Shown one piece after another: positions 1 through 12,863 of a DNA stretch of 64,000 nt. The position numbers and the translations under genes were made by a program. Under the pieces are notes generated by a model. That model saw nothing but the letters and a program-made list of their open reading frames with translations. It made no database searches and had not been told where the DNA came from. The DNA is from Haliclona indistincta (Eukaryota; Porifera; Demospongiae; Haplosclerida; Chalinidae): contig OZ024784.1 in the NCBI GenBank assembly GCA_964017065.1, positions 6,987,152 to 7,051,151 of the forward strand, given 5' to 3'. How positions within the stretch are numbered: position 1 is the first letter of the stretch; each line of letters opens with the position of its first letter.

Positions 1-3000
1 ACTGCTCAACCAGTTACTAGAGGCTATAGCTGCCTCAGTTGATACTCTCACTGCTGCCTCAATTGACATGAATCAAGTAAAAACTTTATGACTGTAGTGA
101 CAAATTGAGTGAGAGGTTTTTTTGTTGTAGCTGCTTGACGTGTTGTGGATGTTTACAATGCTGTGTGTTCATCCTGAGTGGAATCTGCCAGTGGTTGCTG
201 TTTGGTGGAGAATGGTAAACCAGCAGTGTCTCTCTGCTGTATTACCTCTGCTTCCTTCACACCAGCAGAACAGGTCTGTATGAAACACATACCAGTTATA
301 CACATGTACTTGTTCTTTCCAGTCTCCAACAGCAGTTATCATCATTAGCTCCCATTAATGAACTGATATCATCAGAAACACAACTCATGAACACCTTCAG
401 ACGAGCACTAGGTGGTCCTCAACCACCATCATCACTGCAATCATTGCAACTAAAGGTAGGCCATTGTGTTACTGTCTCCATCACTGTGTTTGTACCCATA
501 GAGTGCTATCAGTTCCAAGGATAGTCAGCTGGTTCATTGTTCAACACATCATCAACCATTGAGAATGCTGAACTCCAATGCTGTTCAGAAGAGAGGCCAG
601 CTGCTCTCCTCTCTATGTGGTTGTCATGGCGTCGAGGAGAGTATCTTGGCCCAAGAAGACTCTGAGGATGCACTAAAGGAGGAGTGTGTAGTGCCCTCTC
701 CTGTCCTCCGTCCTGTAGCCTACTGTGTGGCTGATCTGGCCATGTTCTGCCCCTCTACTCACAAGTATGCTATGGTCTGCTTTACTGCTAACATGAAGTT
801 TGGTTCTTGTGTAGAGATGTAACTGATATGGCAGCTCCTCTACTAGACTACTGTCTTGGTTTACCGTCAGTAGATCTGGAGATGCTATGTTGTCTGAAGA
901 ACATGAGAGATGAGGTGAGGAGCTGGTGTGATGAGCTAACTATAGTGACCAGCTCTCCTGCAGTCATCATCAGAGACCTGGCCCTCACTTCAGCTAATGG
1001 AGCTGGCATGTGTGGGCTCACTACCTTGTTTGGGAGGAAGAGGAGAGGGCGCCTCACTACTTGACTTGTGCATGTCTGTTCTAGTATCTCCAGAACAAGA
1101 TAACTCTCCCTCCTCTAAGTTTACTAACCCAGCATTAGTGTCCATTAGTAACTATCCATACAAACTAAAGGAGCTCGGCACAATGCTACAGTACCTTTGT
1201 CTCTATGGCCTGTCACCATCTTCCTCTCAGCGTGCTACTACGTGAGTTGCATTTCTTGTCTACCTGCTGACCCTCTCTGCTGATGCATAACTTCAGGTCA
1301 CAAGGTATTCAGTGGATCGCTCATCTCACTCACATGGTTTGCAGTCGTCTTGTGTCCGCTGCTGTCAAGTGTGGTTTGTATTCCTGCTGTGAAGAACACT
1401 TGTCTCTCAATGATGCTTACTCTGCATGTTTGGAGATTCTTCGAGGATTGTCTGCTGGTCGTGTGTGTCGGTGGGGCACTGTGTTACAGCTGCTGGAGGT
1501 CGTGTGGAGTGTGTTAGTGAAGTGCGAAGACAGTGCAACTTCCCAGGACTTGTCAGCTGATGTAGCAATGGGGCAATGTCACTTGGGCCTAGTGCTGGCT
1601 CTCCTTCTCTGTCCCTCTCACCCTCTGGACCCACTAATGGTGGACACAGCACAACAGCAGCTCTATCAGCTCATGGTATCACTACAACAATTACATCTAT
1701 CACCATTATCATCTTAATCTGTTCTTCTCTTTCTAGTCAAGTCAGTACCAGCAGTTGTTGGATGCTTATGTTGTTCAGCAGTACTCAGTAACCATGCCCA
1801 CTAATAACCATCACACTCACTCATGGCTGCAACAAGCTCAATATTGGTCAGCTGAAGCTAAGGCACATACCACAGCAATACTGCCTCCGCGTATACTCTC
1901 AGATAAGGTACAGTATAGTTTAAATACATTTACAAATCATTTGATACAAACTGTATAGTATGGAGCACTAGCCAATACATGTACTGAACTGAATACCAGT
2001 ATCTGCTCCCGAGAGAGAGTAACACATTTGATTAAAGGAGCTCATTCTAGTGGTCAGGTGACCTCATGGAGGATCAGTGTAGCCACTGCTGTCAAAAGAC
2101 TGAGAGAAGAGTATTTCTCCTTCCCTGACCTCGTACAACCTTTCACTGCTGCTCTTAGCATGGTACATTCTCTATATGTACAGTATCATACATTAGTCTG
2201 TACATGTCTTAGGTTGCTAGTGGTCTAAAGGACTTGTCATCATCTGCAAACACGCTCTCACTGGTTAGTAAAGGATCAGTTCAAGCATACTTACTGTATT
2301 GTGGTCCTCCGTGCAGTGTACCACTAGACTCAAGACCTGCATTATTCAGTATCCTTACCAGGATGGAGGAGAGCTAGGCAGAGTATCACAGCTGGTTCAT
2401 TGCTGTAGGGAGCTGTGGAGGAACAAGCAGGACTTAGCAATGTGCAGAAGGTGATGAATGATTGAATAATGAACAGTCACATACTAGTGTCTTATTGCAG
2501 CATCGCTATGGTAACAGTAGAGACATTGTTATGCTATGTTCGATATCAGAAACAACAGAATCAAGACGGTGCATTTTTCCTGTCTCCCTTTGCGTTGGAG
2601 CTTGTGAAGAATGTGCTCAGTTTGTGTCAGCAGCTATGGTTTACTGCTGATGAGAGGAGGAGGGAGAAGGAAGCCCAGGAGGAATCACTGTACCAGTTCA
2701 AGCCAAGGACATTTGAGATCAACGAGAGAGAAGAGGACATCATGATAGCACGCGAGTTAAATAAACTATTTCCGAGCTTTGAGGCTGAGTTTGATAATGA
2801 AGAGAGAACTGACCTAATGGAAAATGATGATAGTGACCAAATGGATCAATCAACACCATCATCTTTCTCACAGTTTACTGATGATGAAATGCAGCTTATT
2901 TTCTCTCTTCACCTCACAACATTCACCAGCTCCCTCACTCCCTCGCTACACTATTCTCTCTCCTTCTCTCGTATTCTTGATGTTGTTAAGCAACTGCAAC

Positions 3001-6000
3001 AGAGGCACGAGATGGAAGGAAGTTCATCACCACACGATGGCCTGGTAGTGGGAGGGCTCGCTAGGATGTGTCATCAGCTGACCTGTCATGTGACATCAAG
3101 TGATGACACATTACAAGACAATAGGTAGGCAACTACAGGTTCTGCGGGTTCTTGAAACAAGTTATTAGAAGCAGAAGTGAACGCTAGGAAATCAAATTTC
3201 ACTGCTAGTGCTTGTGTTCAATTATCCGTCAGTGCTTACTTCTGCTTTTGATAACTTGTTTCAAGAACCCTGTTTGTAGCAATAGTGCTGTATTAGTGTG
3301 TATGTAGCAATAGTGCTGTATTAGTGTGTATGTAGCAATAGTGCTGTATTAGTGTGTATGTAGCAATAGTGCTGTATTAGTGTGTATGTAGCAATAGTGC
3401 TGTATTAGTGTGTATGTAGCAATAGTGCTGTATTAGTGTGTATGTAGCAATAGTGCTGTATTAGTGTGTATGTAGCAATAGTGCTGTATTAGTGTGTATG
3501 TAGCAATAGTGCTGTATTAGTGTGTATGTAGCAATAGTGCTGTATTAGTGTGTATGTAGCAATAGTGCTGTATTAGTGTGTATGTAGCAATAGTGCTGTA
3601 TTAGTGTGTATGTAGCAATAGTGTTGTATTAGTGTGTATGTAGCAATAGTGTGTGTATGTAGCAATAGTGCTGTATTAGTGTGTATGTAGCAATAGTGCT
3701 GTATCAGTGTGTATGTAGCAATAGTGCTGTATTAGTGTGTATGTAGCAATAGTGCTGTATTAGTGTGTATGTAGCAATAGTGCTGTATCAGTGTGTATGT
3801 AGCAATAGTGCTGTATTAGTGTGTATGTAGCAATAGTGCTGTATTAGTGTGTATGTAGCAATAGTGCTGTATTAGTGTGTATGTAGCAATAGTGCTGTAT
3901 TAGTGTGTATGTAGCAATAGTGCTGTATTGGTGTTTCTGTGTTGTTCAGGTGTTTTGATATATATCATGATCCTGTGATACATGAAGCCAAGCGAGCTCT
4001 ACCTTTACTACTGTCATTGGTTGAACGTGTTGAACAGGTTCTGATAGAGTGGCCGGACTATCCTGTGTTACTGCAGGTACCATCTCATCTCAGTATAGTT
4101 ATGACATTGAGTGTGTTTTTAGATAAAATCTGCTTGTGAGAAGGTGCTTTCCTTGAGTTTGGATGAGCCATTGATGAAGATATTGACAGGATTAGAACAT
4201 GTTCTTAAGAAAGCTCAGGTACTGTATCACATGTGTGGTCTGATGGTAGTTGTCATTGTTACCAGTAGGACTGGGAGGCATATGCTAGTTCAAGACTGTC
4301 ACTTTCAGTACAACTACAGTCACTCACTGCCCTCATCTTAGACTGGAGGAAACAAGAACTGAGGTTGGAGTCAACAGCTTTATCTACTATTTTATCATCT
4401 TTCCCTCCCTCTTTTTGCTGCAGTTGTTGGAGCCAGTTACTCCAGCTGTGTGCCCAGACCCAGCAAGCTAATGGTAGCAAGTGGTGGTTCCACTTACAGT
4501 GTCTCATTCGTGCCCACACTGAGGGAAAGGATAGTTCAGTAGACCAGCTCATCCTGTCACTACACAAGTTCATGGAGAGTGCTAGTCTGGGCGAGTACAG
4601 CATCAGACTATGCATGTTGGAAGCTTTTGGAAGAGAAATGAGAGGTAGATAGGAGGATTCTAGCTAACTTGGTTATTCGTTGTCTCCTCCAGACTCCTGT
4701 CCTACTACTATGGCTGCTCTGCTGAACACCTATGGTTACTATCATCAGTTTCTTCCTGCTGTCAAGACAGCTATTGATGATCTAGCTAGCCCAGTAGAGA
4801 AAGAGTTCAAGGTTTGGATTATAATCTTAGAGACATTATATTATGTTGTGCTGTATGTGCAGGAGTACCTGAAGATATTACGATGGAACGATGGTAACTA
4901 CTGGGCCATTCGTCAGGCTACCATCAGAAGCCATCGGTCTCTTGTCAAGTATATGAACAAGTACAAGGTTGTTGTTGTAAGTATCACACTACATTGCAGT
5001 GATGCGTGTGTCTCCAGGATATTCTGGCTCATCCTGTGCAACCAGTGCTCTCAACCACATCTATGACGAGAGAAGAGGAGGTGGTATCTAAGGAGTCTTG
5101 TTTAGATCACCTTGTAAGGTGTTTGTCAGCCGCTCAGTGGGTCAGCCAGGCTGCGGTGATAGTAAGCAAGTGAATAGGAAGTGAATCACATGAGCTAACT
5201 TGTTCTAGGCTGATGATGGCAGTAACCTACTCACAGTCCCTATCACTGATGATGACGCACTCACTGCTGGGGAGTGTTATCACAGAATGCAGCAGCTGGT
5301 GGGCTCATACTCCACTCACTGCCTCCCTCCTGTCTGGTGTGGCAGAGTAAATGAGTTAGCTGAGCAAATAGCAGCAACTTACCAGGAGCTACAGGCAGCA
5401 CCTACCTGTGATCCTGAGGTCAAGGGTCAGAATACAGAGGTCAGCTGTTTTGATAGATGCTTGTTGTGTATTTTGTATGTTCATAGGAGGGTAAGGCTAA
5501 ATCTGCTGCTGTGAAGCTTATAATGATGAGAAGGAGACGAGCTCTCAGTGATCTGATCCAGCTCCTGCGTCAAGTCGGGCTGTCTCACAGAAAGGGAGAG
5601 GAGTGCACCGAAGACTTACAGCTAATAGGCTTCTCTGTTCCTACCATAACGCAGGAAAACAGCTTTCTGTAAGCTAGTCCTACTATCTCTCAGTATAATA
5701 ATCTGTATCATCCCATAGAGAGGGGATGGCTGATGGTGACAAATATTACTATCGCTGCATTGCTCGCTATGTCGCTCTACAGGGTGCTCTCTCTGCACCT
5801 TCTAAGGTTTGCACATAATAATTATGTATGCTTTATGGTGCTTACTTTCTGTAGGAGTTATCATCAGTGCATATATCACGATGTTGGGGCTATACACGTC
5901 ATCTTATGAAGCTCCTCTATGAGCAGCGAACAGCTCTCTCTACTGGTCTGTGCAACCACTCTGAGCTAAGGTGGGTGTGCCTTTGAGTACAGGCATGGCT

Positions 6001-8665
6001 AAATATTGTGTGTTTACGATACAGACAGTTGCTAGGCAGAGTCAGGAGTGGCTGTGAGGGAGATATTGTTCTATGTTCTCCTCAACAATACTGCAAGTGG
6101 CAGGTAATATCACAGTTAATTTTTACTGAATTTAAACTTGTGATTTTTCTTTAGTCTAGTCTAGTTTCATTGGTTGAGCAATCTCTGAGTGCAGTCAGCA
6201 GTCTTGAGGAGCTGGTCACTGTGATACCAGCAGAGTGTGACCTTTCTCTCACTCCCTTCAATCCTAGCATCTTGTCTCCTCTGGTTACTGGTAGCAGCCA
6301 TGACTGTTGGCAACCCCTGTGCTCTATGAGGAAGAAGATAGAGCGGTTATTGCAGACTGTATTGAGACACGAACACCTGGATAGCTATTATTTCATCACA
6401 GAGTGCGTTAGGCTAGCCAAGTCTACATGATGCTTTAGTAATCCCTTGCCTTAGGAATGAGTTGAACGAGTTGGTTTGTGGTTATCGTGGATTATTGTCG
6501 TTGGCTGATGAAGATATTAGCAGCTACTTACAGCTTGTAGCTGGGGACCAATGGTTGGTGGATATTTCACTATCTGTTCATTCATTCTCTGTTTTGCAGC
6601 TGCGGAATGTTAGAATTTCTTGATCCTCTAAGGAGCACCATACAGGAGCAATGTTCTCAGTTCTTTAGCTGGGTCGAGTCCATTCCCTCAGATCATGGCT
6701 CGTCTCCTCTGACTACACTTTCCAGTGAGGTAGAGAAAGTGATGGTGAAGGTCATGCTCGGTGTGCAGCAAGTCATGACTCACCACAGAGAGCAGCTCAA
6801 GAACAATAAGAAACAGGAAGAGGAGGACAATGATTGTTCAGATACACTGTTGTTCAAGACGCTTCATGAAGTGTCTTTAAGAAACGTGTGTAACATGAGA
6901 ACCAGTGATGTAAGTGAATTATTGGTACACAGAGTCTGCGTGAAGGTGGTATCTCTCAGGTCATATGCTGTACCAAGCAATTACTTGAACTGGTTGCAGC
7001 TAGTGACAGTGCTAAGAGAGTAATCCTCTCTCAGGGTCTTCCTGTACTGGACCAGTTTGCACTACTGCACTGCAGGTTACTAGATCAGCTGTCATTGAGC
7101 TACAGAACAACGGGAAAGCTCCTTTCCATTCTTCTTGTGGTCTTCACTAACTTATTCACCAAGGTAATGCCTCATTTATAATAATGTCTCCTACTGGCTT
7201 ATTTCTTCTTGCAGGGATTCTGCACTCCTCCAGAGCTTGGTCAGTCTGATGAAGCTGGTGAGGGGACTGAGTTTGTTGACATTGAGGCTGGTGGGTTTGA
7301 CGATGGCGAGGGTATGAAGAATGTCAGTGAAGATGCTGAGAAAGACAACTTGGTGAGTGCCGAACTTGATAATGTAGGTTTACACAATCTTTACATTACA
7401 GGATGGGGGAGGGGCTCAGCCGGACCCTGAGAAACAGAAAAATAAAGAGGAGGGTGAAGAAGAGGCCGTTGAAATGGATGAAGATTTTGAAGGGGCAATG
7501 GAAGATCTTCCTGACAGAAAGGAGGAGAGTGGTGAGAGTGAGGAAGAAGAGAGTGAAGATATTGAGCAAAAAATGGGAGAACTTGACGATGGGGAGAAAC
7601 AACAGTTGGACAAGAACATGTGGGCACCAGAGAGTGACCAAGCTGATGAGGTAACCTGTGTTTGAGCAATATCCACTAACTCGTGTTGCTGTAGCCTGAG
7701 GAAGGACAAGGAGAGGGAGCTGGGAGCCAAGAGGAGGACACCCAGTTGGTTGCTAAGGAGGGTAAGTTGAGAGAGACTGACTGAAGTCTGCTCTGATGAT
7801 GGTATTCATAGAATCTGACGATAATGATAGAAAGAAAGGACAGAAGAAGCAAGAGAAGGGTGCTGGCGATGAGGAGCTGTCTGATGGTGAAGCAGATGAC
7901 GAAGATGAGTATTTTGATCAAGAGCAGAACGAGGAGAAGCACCATCAACATGATACTAATGTGAGAAAAATGATGATAAAATGTTGTTACTTTTGCTGTG
8001 TTTGTGCTCCAGAATAATGAGTTTGAAGAGCTTGATTTAGACGAGGAACAGGACAATACTGAGGAGGAGAGTGGGTCAGTTAGTGGAGGTGAGGGTGTGC
8101 AGGACTGTGTGCTGCACAGCAATTGATGGTTCTTGTAGAGAGTGGGGAAGGGGAAGAGGAGACTACTGACAATAGAGGAGTGGATGAGACACCCATTGAA
8201 GAGGAGGAGGAAGAGGGGAAAAGAGATACTGAGAGGGAGGATGAAGGACCAGGCCAGTATGAACCGATGAAGGAAGAGTTTGAGAAGGATGAAGAAGAAG
8301 ATGATGAGGTAGTGAGCTAGTCTGTTATCATCTGATGGGTGTGTGTGTGTGTGTGTGTAGGTTGGTACAGGGGCTAAGAGTAGTGAGGATGTGTATGGTA
8401 TCCATGACGATGACCAGTTGGATCACAATATTGTGAGTATACATTTTTATGTGTGGTTAGTAATTTACTGCTCTATAGGAACAAAACAAAGTGCACAATA
8501 CTGCAACAGATAAGGTAATTTGCAACCCACATCTTGGATTTTTAATTTTTTGTTCATTTCAGGAAAATAGTGATCATCAAGATCAACAATCTGCTGAAGA
8601 TCCTAACAGTATCTCTGGTTCAATCACTAACAGTTAGTGTTGTGTGTGTGTGTGTGTGTGTTGTG

Positions 8666-8742
<77 letters not shown>

Positions 8743-8757
8743 TGTGTTGTGTGTGTG

Positions 8758-8788
<31 letters not shown>

Positions 8789-10936
8789 CTGCTGTGTGAT
8801 GCTGTTTTCTCACTATAGCTGTTACTGAGAAAGGTGGTGCAGTCCTGCCCTCTAGTACCAGCAGTAGAGGAAAGGTGTGTAGTACACTTGCCATACCCTA
8901 TTACACTACCTATTGGGCTGCATATAGAAGCCCTCCTCACGTCGAAGAAAGAAGACCTTTGAGGACAGAACTTCTAGTATGGCTGATCACCAGCGACCTG
9001 TGAAACGTGCTCGACTTTATGACTCACAGAGTGAGACTTCAGTTTCTGAAGACCAAAACACGGAGAAAGTCAACAAGGTCAAATAATTTTTTTATACTTA
9101 CCTACAATATTATTGTTATGTCTTACAGGAATCAGACTCTTATCAGCATGTGACTGAGTCACAGAGCAGTGATGCTGTGGCATGGGATACTGCAGAGGCA
9201 GGTGTGTCTGGTCTTCAAGAGACAGCCATGGAGGAGGAGGAGGAGGATAGGGAGAGTGTACAAGAGAGAGGTGATGAGATAAAAGGAGAGAAGGTAGATG
9301 AAGCATGTATCCCATGTCAATGTTACTCCCTGTATTGCATTAGGTATCTTTGGGTAAGGAGCACTTGAATGTAACAAACATGTTGGAGGAAACAGAGGAT
9401 GGTGACAGCAGTCTGGATGAGGAGGAAGAGGAGGAGGTGATGGATGTTGAGGACACCTCACAAGATGGGCAGTTACCAGTTGACAGCTTCTTTGGTAGTG
9501 GAGACACTGTAGGAATGAGCAACATAGCTACTATTGTGAGCAAATCCAATTTCTGATGGTTTAAGCCTATTCTGTTTTCTTGCAGGATGAGCAGAGCCTA
9601 AGAAAGTCTCTCTCTACTGCTGTTGAAGTACTGCACTCACAAGAGTTGGTGAGCATCCCATTATGCTTTCAGTCTGTCAGTGTCTTTCTCTCAAGGATCA
9701 AGATTGTGTTGAATTATGGATGAAATACGAGCTGCTCACAGCAAACCTATCTCATGACCTCTGTGAGCAACTGAGAATGATTCTTGAGCCAACTCGTGCA
9801 TCACAGCTCAAGTAAGTCTAGCTTCCATATCATCTCTTCCATGCAATCCTTGTAGGGGAGATTTTCGTACTGGGAAGAGGCTAAACATGAGAAGACTCAT
9901 TCCTTACATAGCTAGCAACTTCCAGAATGATCGTATCTGGTTGCGCCGCAGCAAGCCCTGTAAACGAGACTATCAGGTGCTACTGGCTGTCGATGATTCC
10001 TCCAGCATGTGTGACAATCGCTGCAGTCAGGTAGAGAGGCTATGCCTGGTGTTGTGTGTCTTGACAGTGAATATGCAGATGGCGTATGAATCTCTAGCAC
10101 TGATCAGTACAGCTCTTCATCATCTGGATTGTGGGCAACTGGGTGTTTGTAGGTGAGCGATTTGTGGAAGTTCTGATAACACTGCATTGTGTTGCTGTGT
10201 GACAGATTCGGTGAAGGAGTAGAGGTGCTCCATTCACTAGATCAACCCTTCTCATCATCTTCTGGCAGCTCTATCCTACAGCACCTCAGCTTTTCTCAGA
10301 GCAAAACAAATTTTGTTCAGGTACATGTATTATGTATTATCACATGCAAGGAATATTATGCAGCTGCATTGCACATCAACACATTCAGTATTATTGTTAT
10401 TATACAGTTGCTGCAAACGGCTGAAGCCATCTTCAGTCGTTGTCTTCTTCAAGGAAGGCAGTCCACGACTGACATTAGCCAGCTGCTGCTGGTTCTCTCT
10501 GATGGGAGAGGAGTGTTTGCAGATGGTGTAATGGTTGGTAGCATTACCTCTTCTCATCATAATTTGTCTGTTCTATAGCCTGTTGAGAGTGCTGTTCGCC
10601 GGCTGACTGAGATGGGAGTGTTTCTGGTATTTGTTATTCTGGATGGACTATCAAAGGTGTGCACACATCGTCATAGCTCACTGTTCAACATTTTATTCTG
10701 CAGGATTCTATTGTAGATATTAAAGTGCCAACATTCAAACCTGGACAGGTGAGTGAATAATCATTGTTACTTCATTGAAAATACTTCTATAGGCTCCTAT
10801 TATTAACACCTACTTGGAGGCATTTCCATTCCCATTCTACATTGTCCTGCGTGAGGTTGAGGCGTTACCCTCTGTACTGGGTCAGGCTCTGAGACAGTGG
10901 TTCCAGCTAGTCAGCAGTCAAGCCTCAAATTATTAA
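1..10936 (+). CDS. MDN1: Midasin (MDN1/Rea1), C-terminal part, multi-exon, 5' end outside window
   Basis: Midasin is the giant nuclear AAA-type ATPase that strips assembly factors from pre-60S ribosomal particles. This window holds only the region after the ATPase ring: the long helical linker (about 1-7150), a very acidic Asp/Glu-rich stretch spread over many small exons (about 7215-9560), and the C-terminal MIDAS/VWA domain (about 9720-10936). Direct evidence is the segment GKRLNMRRLIPYIASNF, then WLRRSKPCKRDYQ, then the metal-binding motif DDSSSM (codons 9992-10009), LVLSDGRG, and the ending YIVLREVEALPSVL...LRQWF. All of these match the midasin C-terminus. The MIDAS motif DxSxS is intact, so binding of Ytm1/Rsa4-type substrates is probably conserved. 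Introns are mostly 40-80 bp, except one of 825 bp (3125-3949) filled by repeats and one holding a TG-repeat tract. The stop is TAA at 10934-10936. The acidic region has little sequence conservation, so its exon borders are approximate. Confidence 0.95.
3146..3270. mobile_element. Short inverted-repeat element (MITE-like) in MDN1 intron
   Basis: The arms GGGTTCTTGAAACAAGTTAT and its near-perfect reverse complement lie at the two ends of a 125-bp stretch. The arms are about 35 bp with a few mismatches and no coding potential. The element sits just before the minisatellite in the same intron. No clear target-site duplication was found. Confidence 0.7.
3277..3945. repeat. 28-bp minisatellite, about 24 copies, in MDN1 intron
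   Basis: The unit TAGCAATAGTGCTGTATTAG followed by TGTGTATG repeats head to tail with a period of 28 bp. The copies are almost identical. A few carry a T-to-C or C-to-T change, and one copy near 3640-3660 is about 10 bp short. The array ends just before the splice acceptor used for the exon beginning at 3950. Near-identity of the copies implies recent expansion or homogenisation. Confidence 0.95.
8337..8360. repeat. (GT)n microsatellite in MDN1 intron
   Basis: A short run of about ten GT dinucleotides ends directly at the acceptor of the next acidic-region exon, where it replaces the usual polypyrimidine tract. Confidence 0.8.
8637..8797. repeat. (TG)n / (TGCG)n compound microsatellite in MDN1 intron
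   Basis: This is a 160-bp tract of alternating purine-pyrimidine sequence. GT runs are interrupted by TT and by two blocks of GTGC/TGCG tetramers. The tract lies inside an intron between two acidic-region exons. The long Cys/Val and His/Thr reading frames over it are artefacts of the repeat. Alternating GT/GC sequence of this length is a candidate Z-DNA former. Confidence 0.9.
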
Positions 10937-11250
10937 CTAACTTAGACTAACCGCCATCTAAAAATCACGAACATTATTTATTTTGATGTGTCAAAATAAT
11001 TGTGCAATAATTTTTACCTTTGGTCTATTTCTTGAAATAATATGCTGCAAGTGCTAACAAATCAATGAGATTAATGGAGGACACCTAGTGCAATCATGTG
11101 TTATGTTTATTAAAGGATTGCTGTTATTATACCTTGGTCAGTCTGGATGTGTTAAGCTGTAACTTGCTGTGTTCTAGTGCAGTCTTGTTGTACTTAGTTA
11201 TGACATCCTAATGAGGAGAGAGTGAATTGTGCCTGCAGGTAGTGAGTGTG
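10937..11250. other. Convergent 3' flanks of MDN1 and EF-hand gene
   Basis: This 314-bp gap separates two convergent stop codons. It is AT-rich near 10950-11050, consistent with 3' UTR and polyadenylation signals. No other gene or repeat was seen. Confidence 0.6.
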
Positions 11251-12759
11251 CTATACCTGTATGTTTCGAGTGGTTGTCAGACCACTGTGATCGTGGACAT
11301 GTACCGAGAGTTCTGACTGTGAATGTGCAATTGAATGTTTGGTTTTAAAAGGACTATGTTGACTCACGAGTACTGTAGGTAGTTTGCAGAGAAGACTGCT
11401 GAGATGGTGTGTGTCTCTAGTTGCCTGTTCCGTGACACTGTAGTGATCAGTAGATGATACTTTGTGTGACTGTGTGCATTTGGCTAACTCTGACTGCAGG
11501 ACTGAGTTTAGCACACAGTGAGCTAGGATGAACTCCCTCCTACCAAAGTAAGTCAGATCACTTAGTGTGCTGTAGAACTAAACAGAAAAATTAGCAATCG
11601 CACACAACCGACTATCTACCTGTCTTAGGTAGTCTTGAATTTGCAGTGCTTCTGATGGTAGTCCAGCCAGAAACTCATGATAAGTGAGGTGCCTAGACAG
11701 CATTGTGAGAATGAATGCAGCTGTAATTCTGATGTGTACTTACCCATCACCATTCTCATCTAGTTTAGTGAAGAGGCTATCCAGCTTGCTTCTTTGCTTG
11801 GAAGAAATGTGTTGTAACAAGTGAACCAACTGTGTAAAAATAGCAATGTACCCATGATGATTATAAATGTCTAATGTACCTCAAAGCGTCTCTTCGGTTG
11901 TGGTGTTCTTTCAGTCATAACAACATCGCTAGCTGGTGAGGACTCCTCAATATGATATAGTGGATGAAGTTTTGTAGAACTAAAAAACATTTTGTAAATT
12001 TATTCATAACAATCTTCTGACCGACCTATTGATTTGTGGTAGTTTACTTCTAGACTGCTTTGGACTTGTTTTTTCTAATCTTATCTTGGATGAAGCTGGT
12101 GATAATAAAGTGGTTGTGGATCCATCTAGTCTTACTGATGAAAGTACATTAGTTAACTGATGTGTGGCTAGTGGTGGTAGGACAGTTTGAGAGGAAGCAC
12201 TACAATTGCTGTCATCAACCAATAATGGAAGAGATGGCTTAGTAGATGACTCATAGTGGGAGGAATCTACTAGTGGCCGGTGATTCTGCGGCAGCTGATG
12301 ACCACTGGTTTGAAGTTGAAGGCCACTAGCCTGAACCACGGGTTTGAAGGTTTGAAATTTCTTTAACTGACAATCTCGCTCTGGTTTTAGATGGCTGCGA
12401 ATCTTTGGTTTGATGATGTCATTGATAGAATCACTTTTCCAGTTTGTCTTCAATTTTGCTTCTTTCTTTTGTGCTAACTGGTGTCGACCATAAATTTGCA
12501 CTGGCGTTTGAACTGAACTACTTAGTGGCTCAAGTTGCAACTGACGATTTGTTAGATTTCCTATGTTTGGTGTTTCTGATAAAAATTTCCAAGTTCTGTG
12601 ACACCTGCAACGAGTGTAGGCCAGCGTTGAGTGTATATTGGCCTTCACCCCGTCTCTCAGCAGGTGAATACATCGTGGACAAGACTTAATCTGCAAGTCG
12701 TTACTGTGAGTAGCAAACGACTCATTGGCGAGAGAACTGGATCGCTGTTTTTCAGCCAT
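11251..12759 (-). CDS. Orphan EF-hand protein, multi-exon
   Basis: No family name can be given. The first exon (12759 down to about 12023) encodes about 245 residues, polar and low in complexity, with a Cys-containing start (KSCPRCIHLL, CRCHRTWKFL). Further exons follow at about 11975-11881, 11830-11745, 11692-11622 and 11588-11251. The third and fourth join in phase to give a canonical calcium-binding loop, DENGDGHLTYHEF, with Asp, Asn, Asp and Glu at positions 1, 3, 5 and 12. That splice supports the gene model. Only one EF-hand is obvious, and EF-hands usually pair, so a degenerate partner may exist or the protein may dimerise. The C-terminal 100 residues are Ser/Thr/His-rich. It starts 104 bp from PSMD13 in head-to-head orientation. 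Confidence 0.75.
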
Positions 12760-12863
12760 CAGATCAGATAACTCTCTGTGGGCGGGGCTCGTTTAGCTGC
12801 AGCTGTAATTACAACTTCACCGTATATTTTCGTATATCGTCTACATGTGGTCGGTAATCAGTC
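12760..12863. promoter_or_regulatory. Putative bidirectional promoter (EF-hand gene / PSMD13)
   Basis: Only 104 bp separate the two divergent start codons, so both 5' UTRs and core promoters must lie here or overlap the genes. No TATA box is evident. Confidence 0.5.

Noticed and set aside
3277..3945. Regular 28-bp repeats resembling a CRISPR array
   Set aside because: The repeats are directly adjacent with no unique spacers, and lie in a eukaryotic intron. It is a minisatellite.
7391..8122. Ser/Leu/Pro-rich reading frames on the minus strand
   Set aside because: They are shadows of the Asp/Glu-rich MDN1 exons, since GAG/GAA read backwards gives CTC/TTC.
8570..8940. Cys/Val-rich and His/Thr-rich reading frames on both strands
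   Set aside because: They are translations of the (TG)n/(TGCG)n microsatellite.
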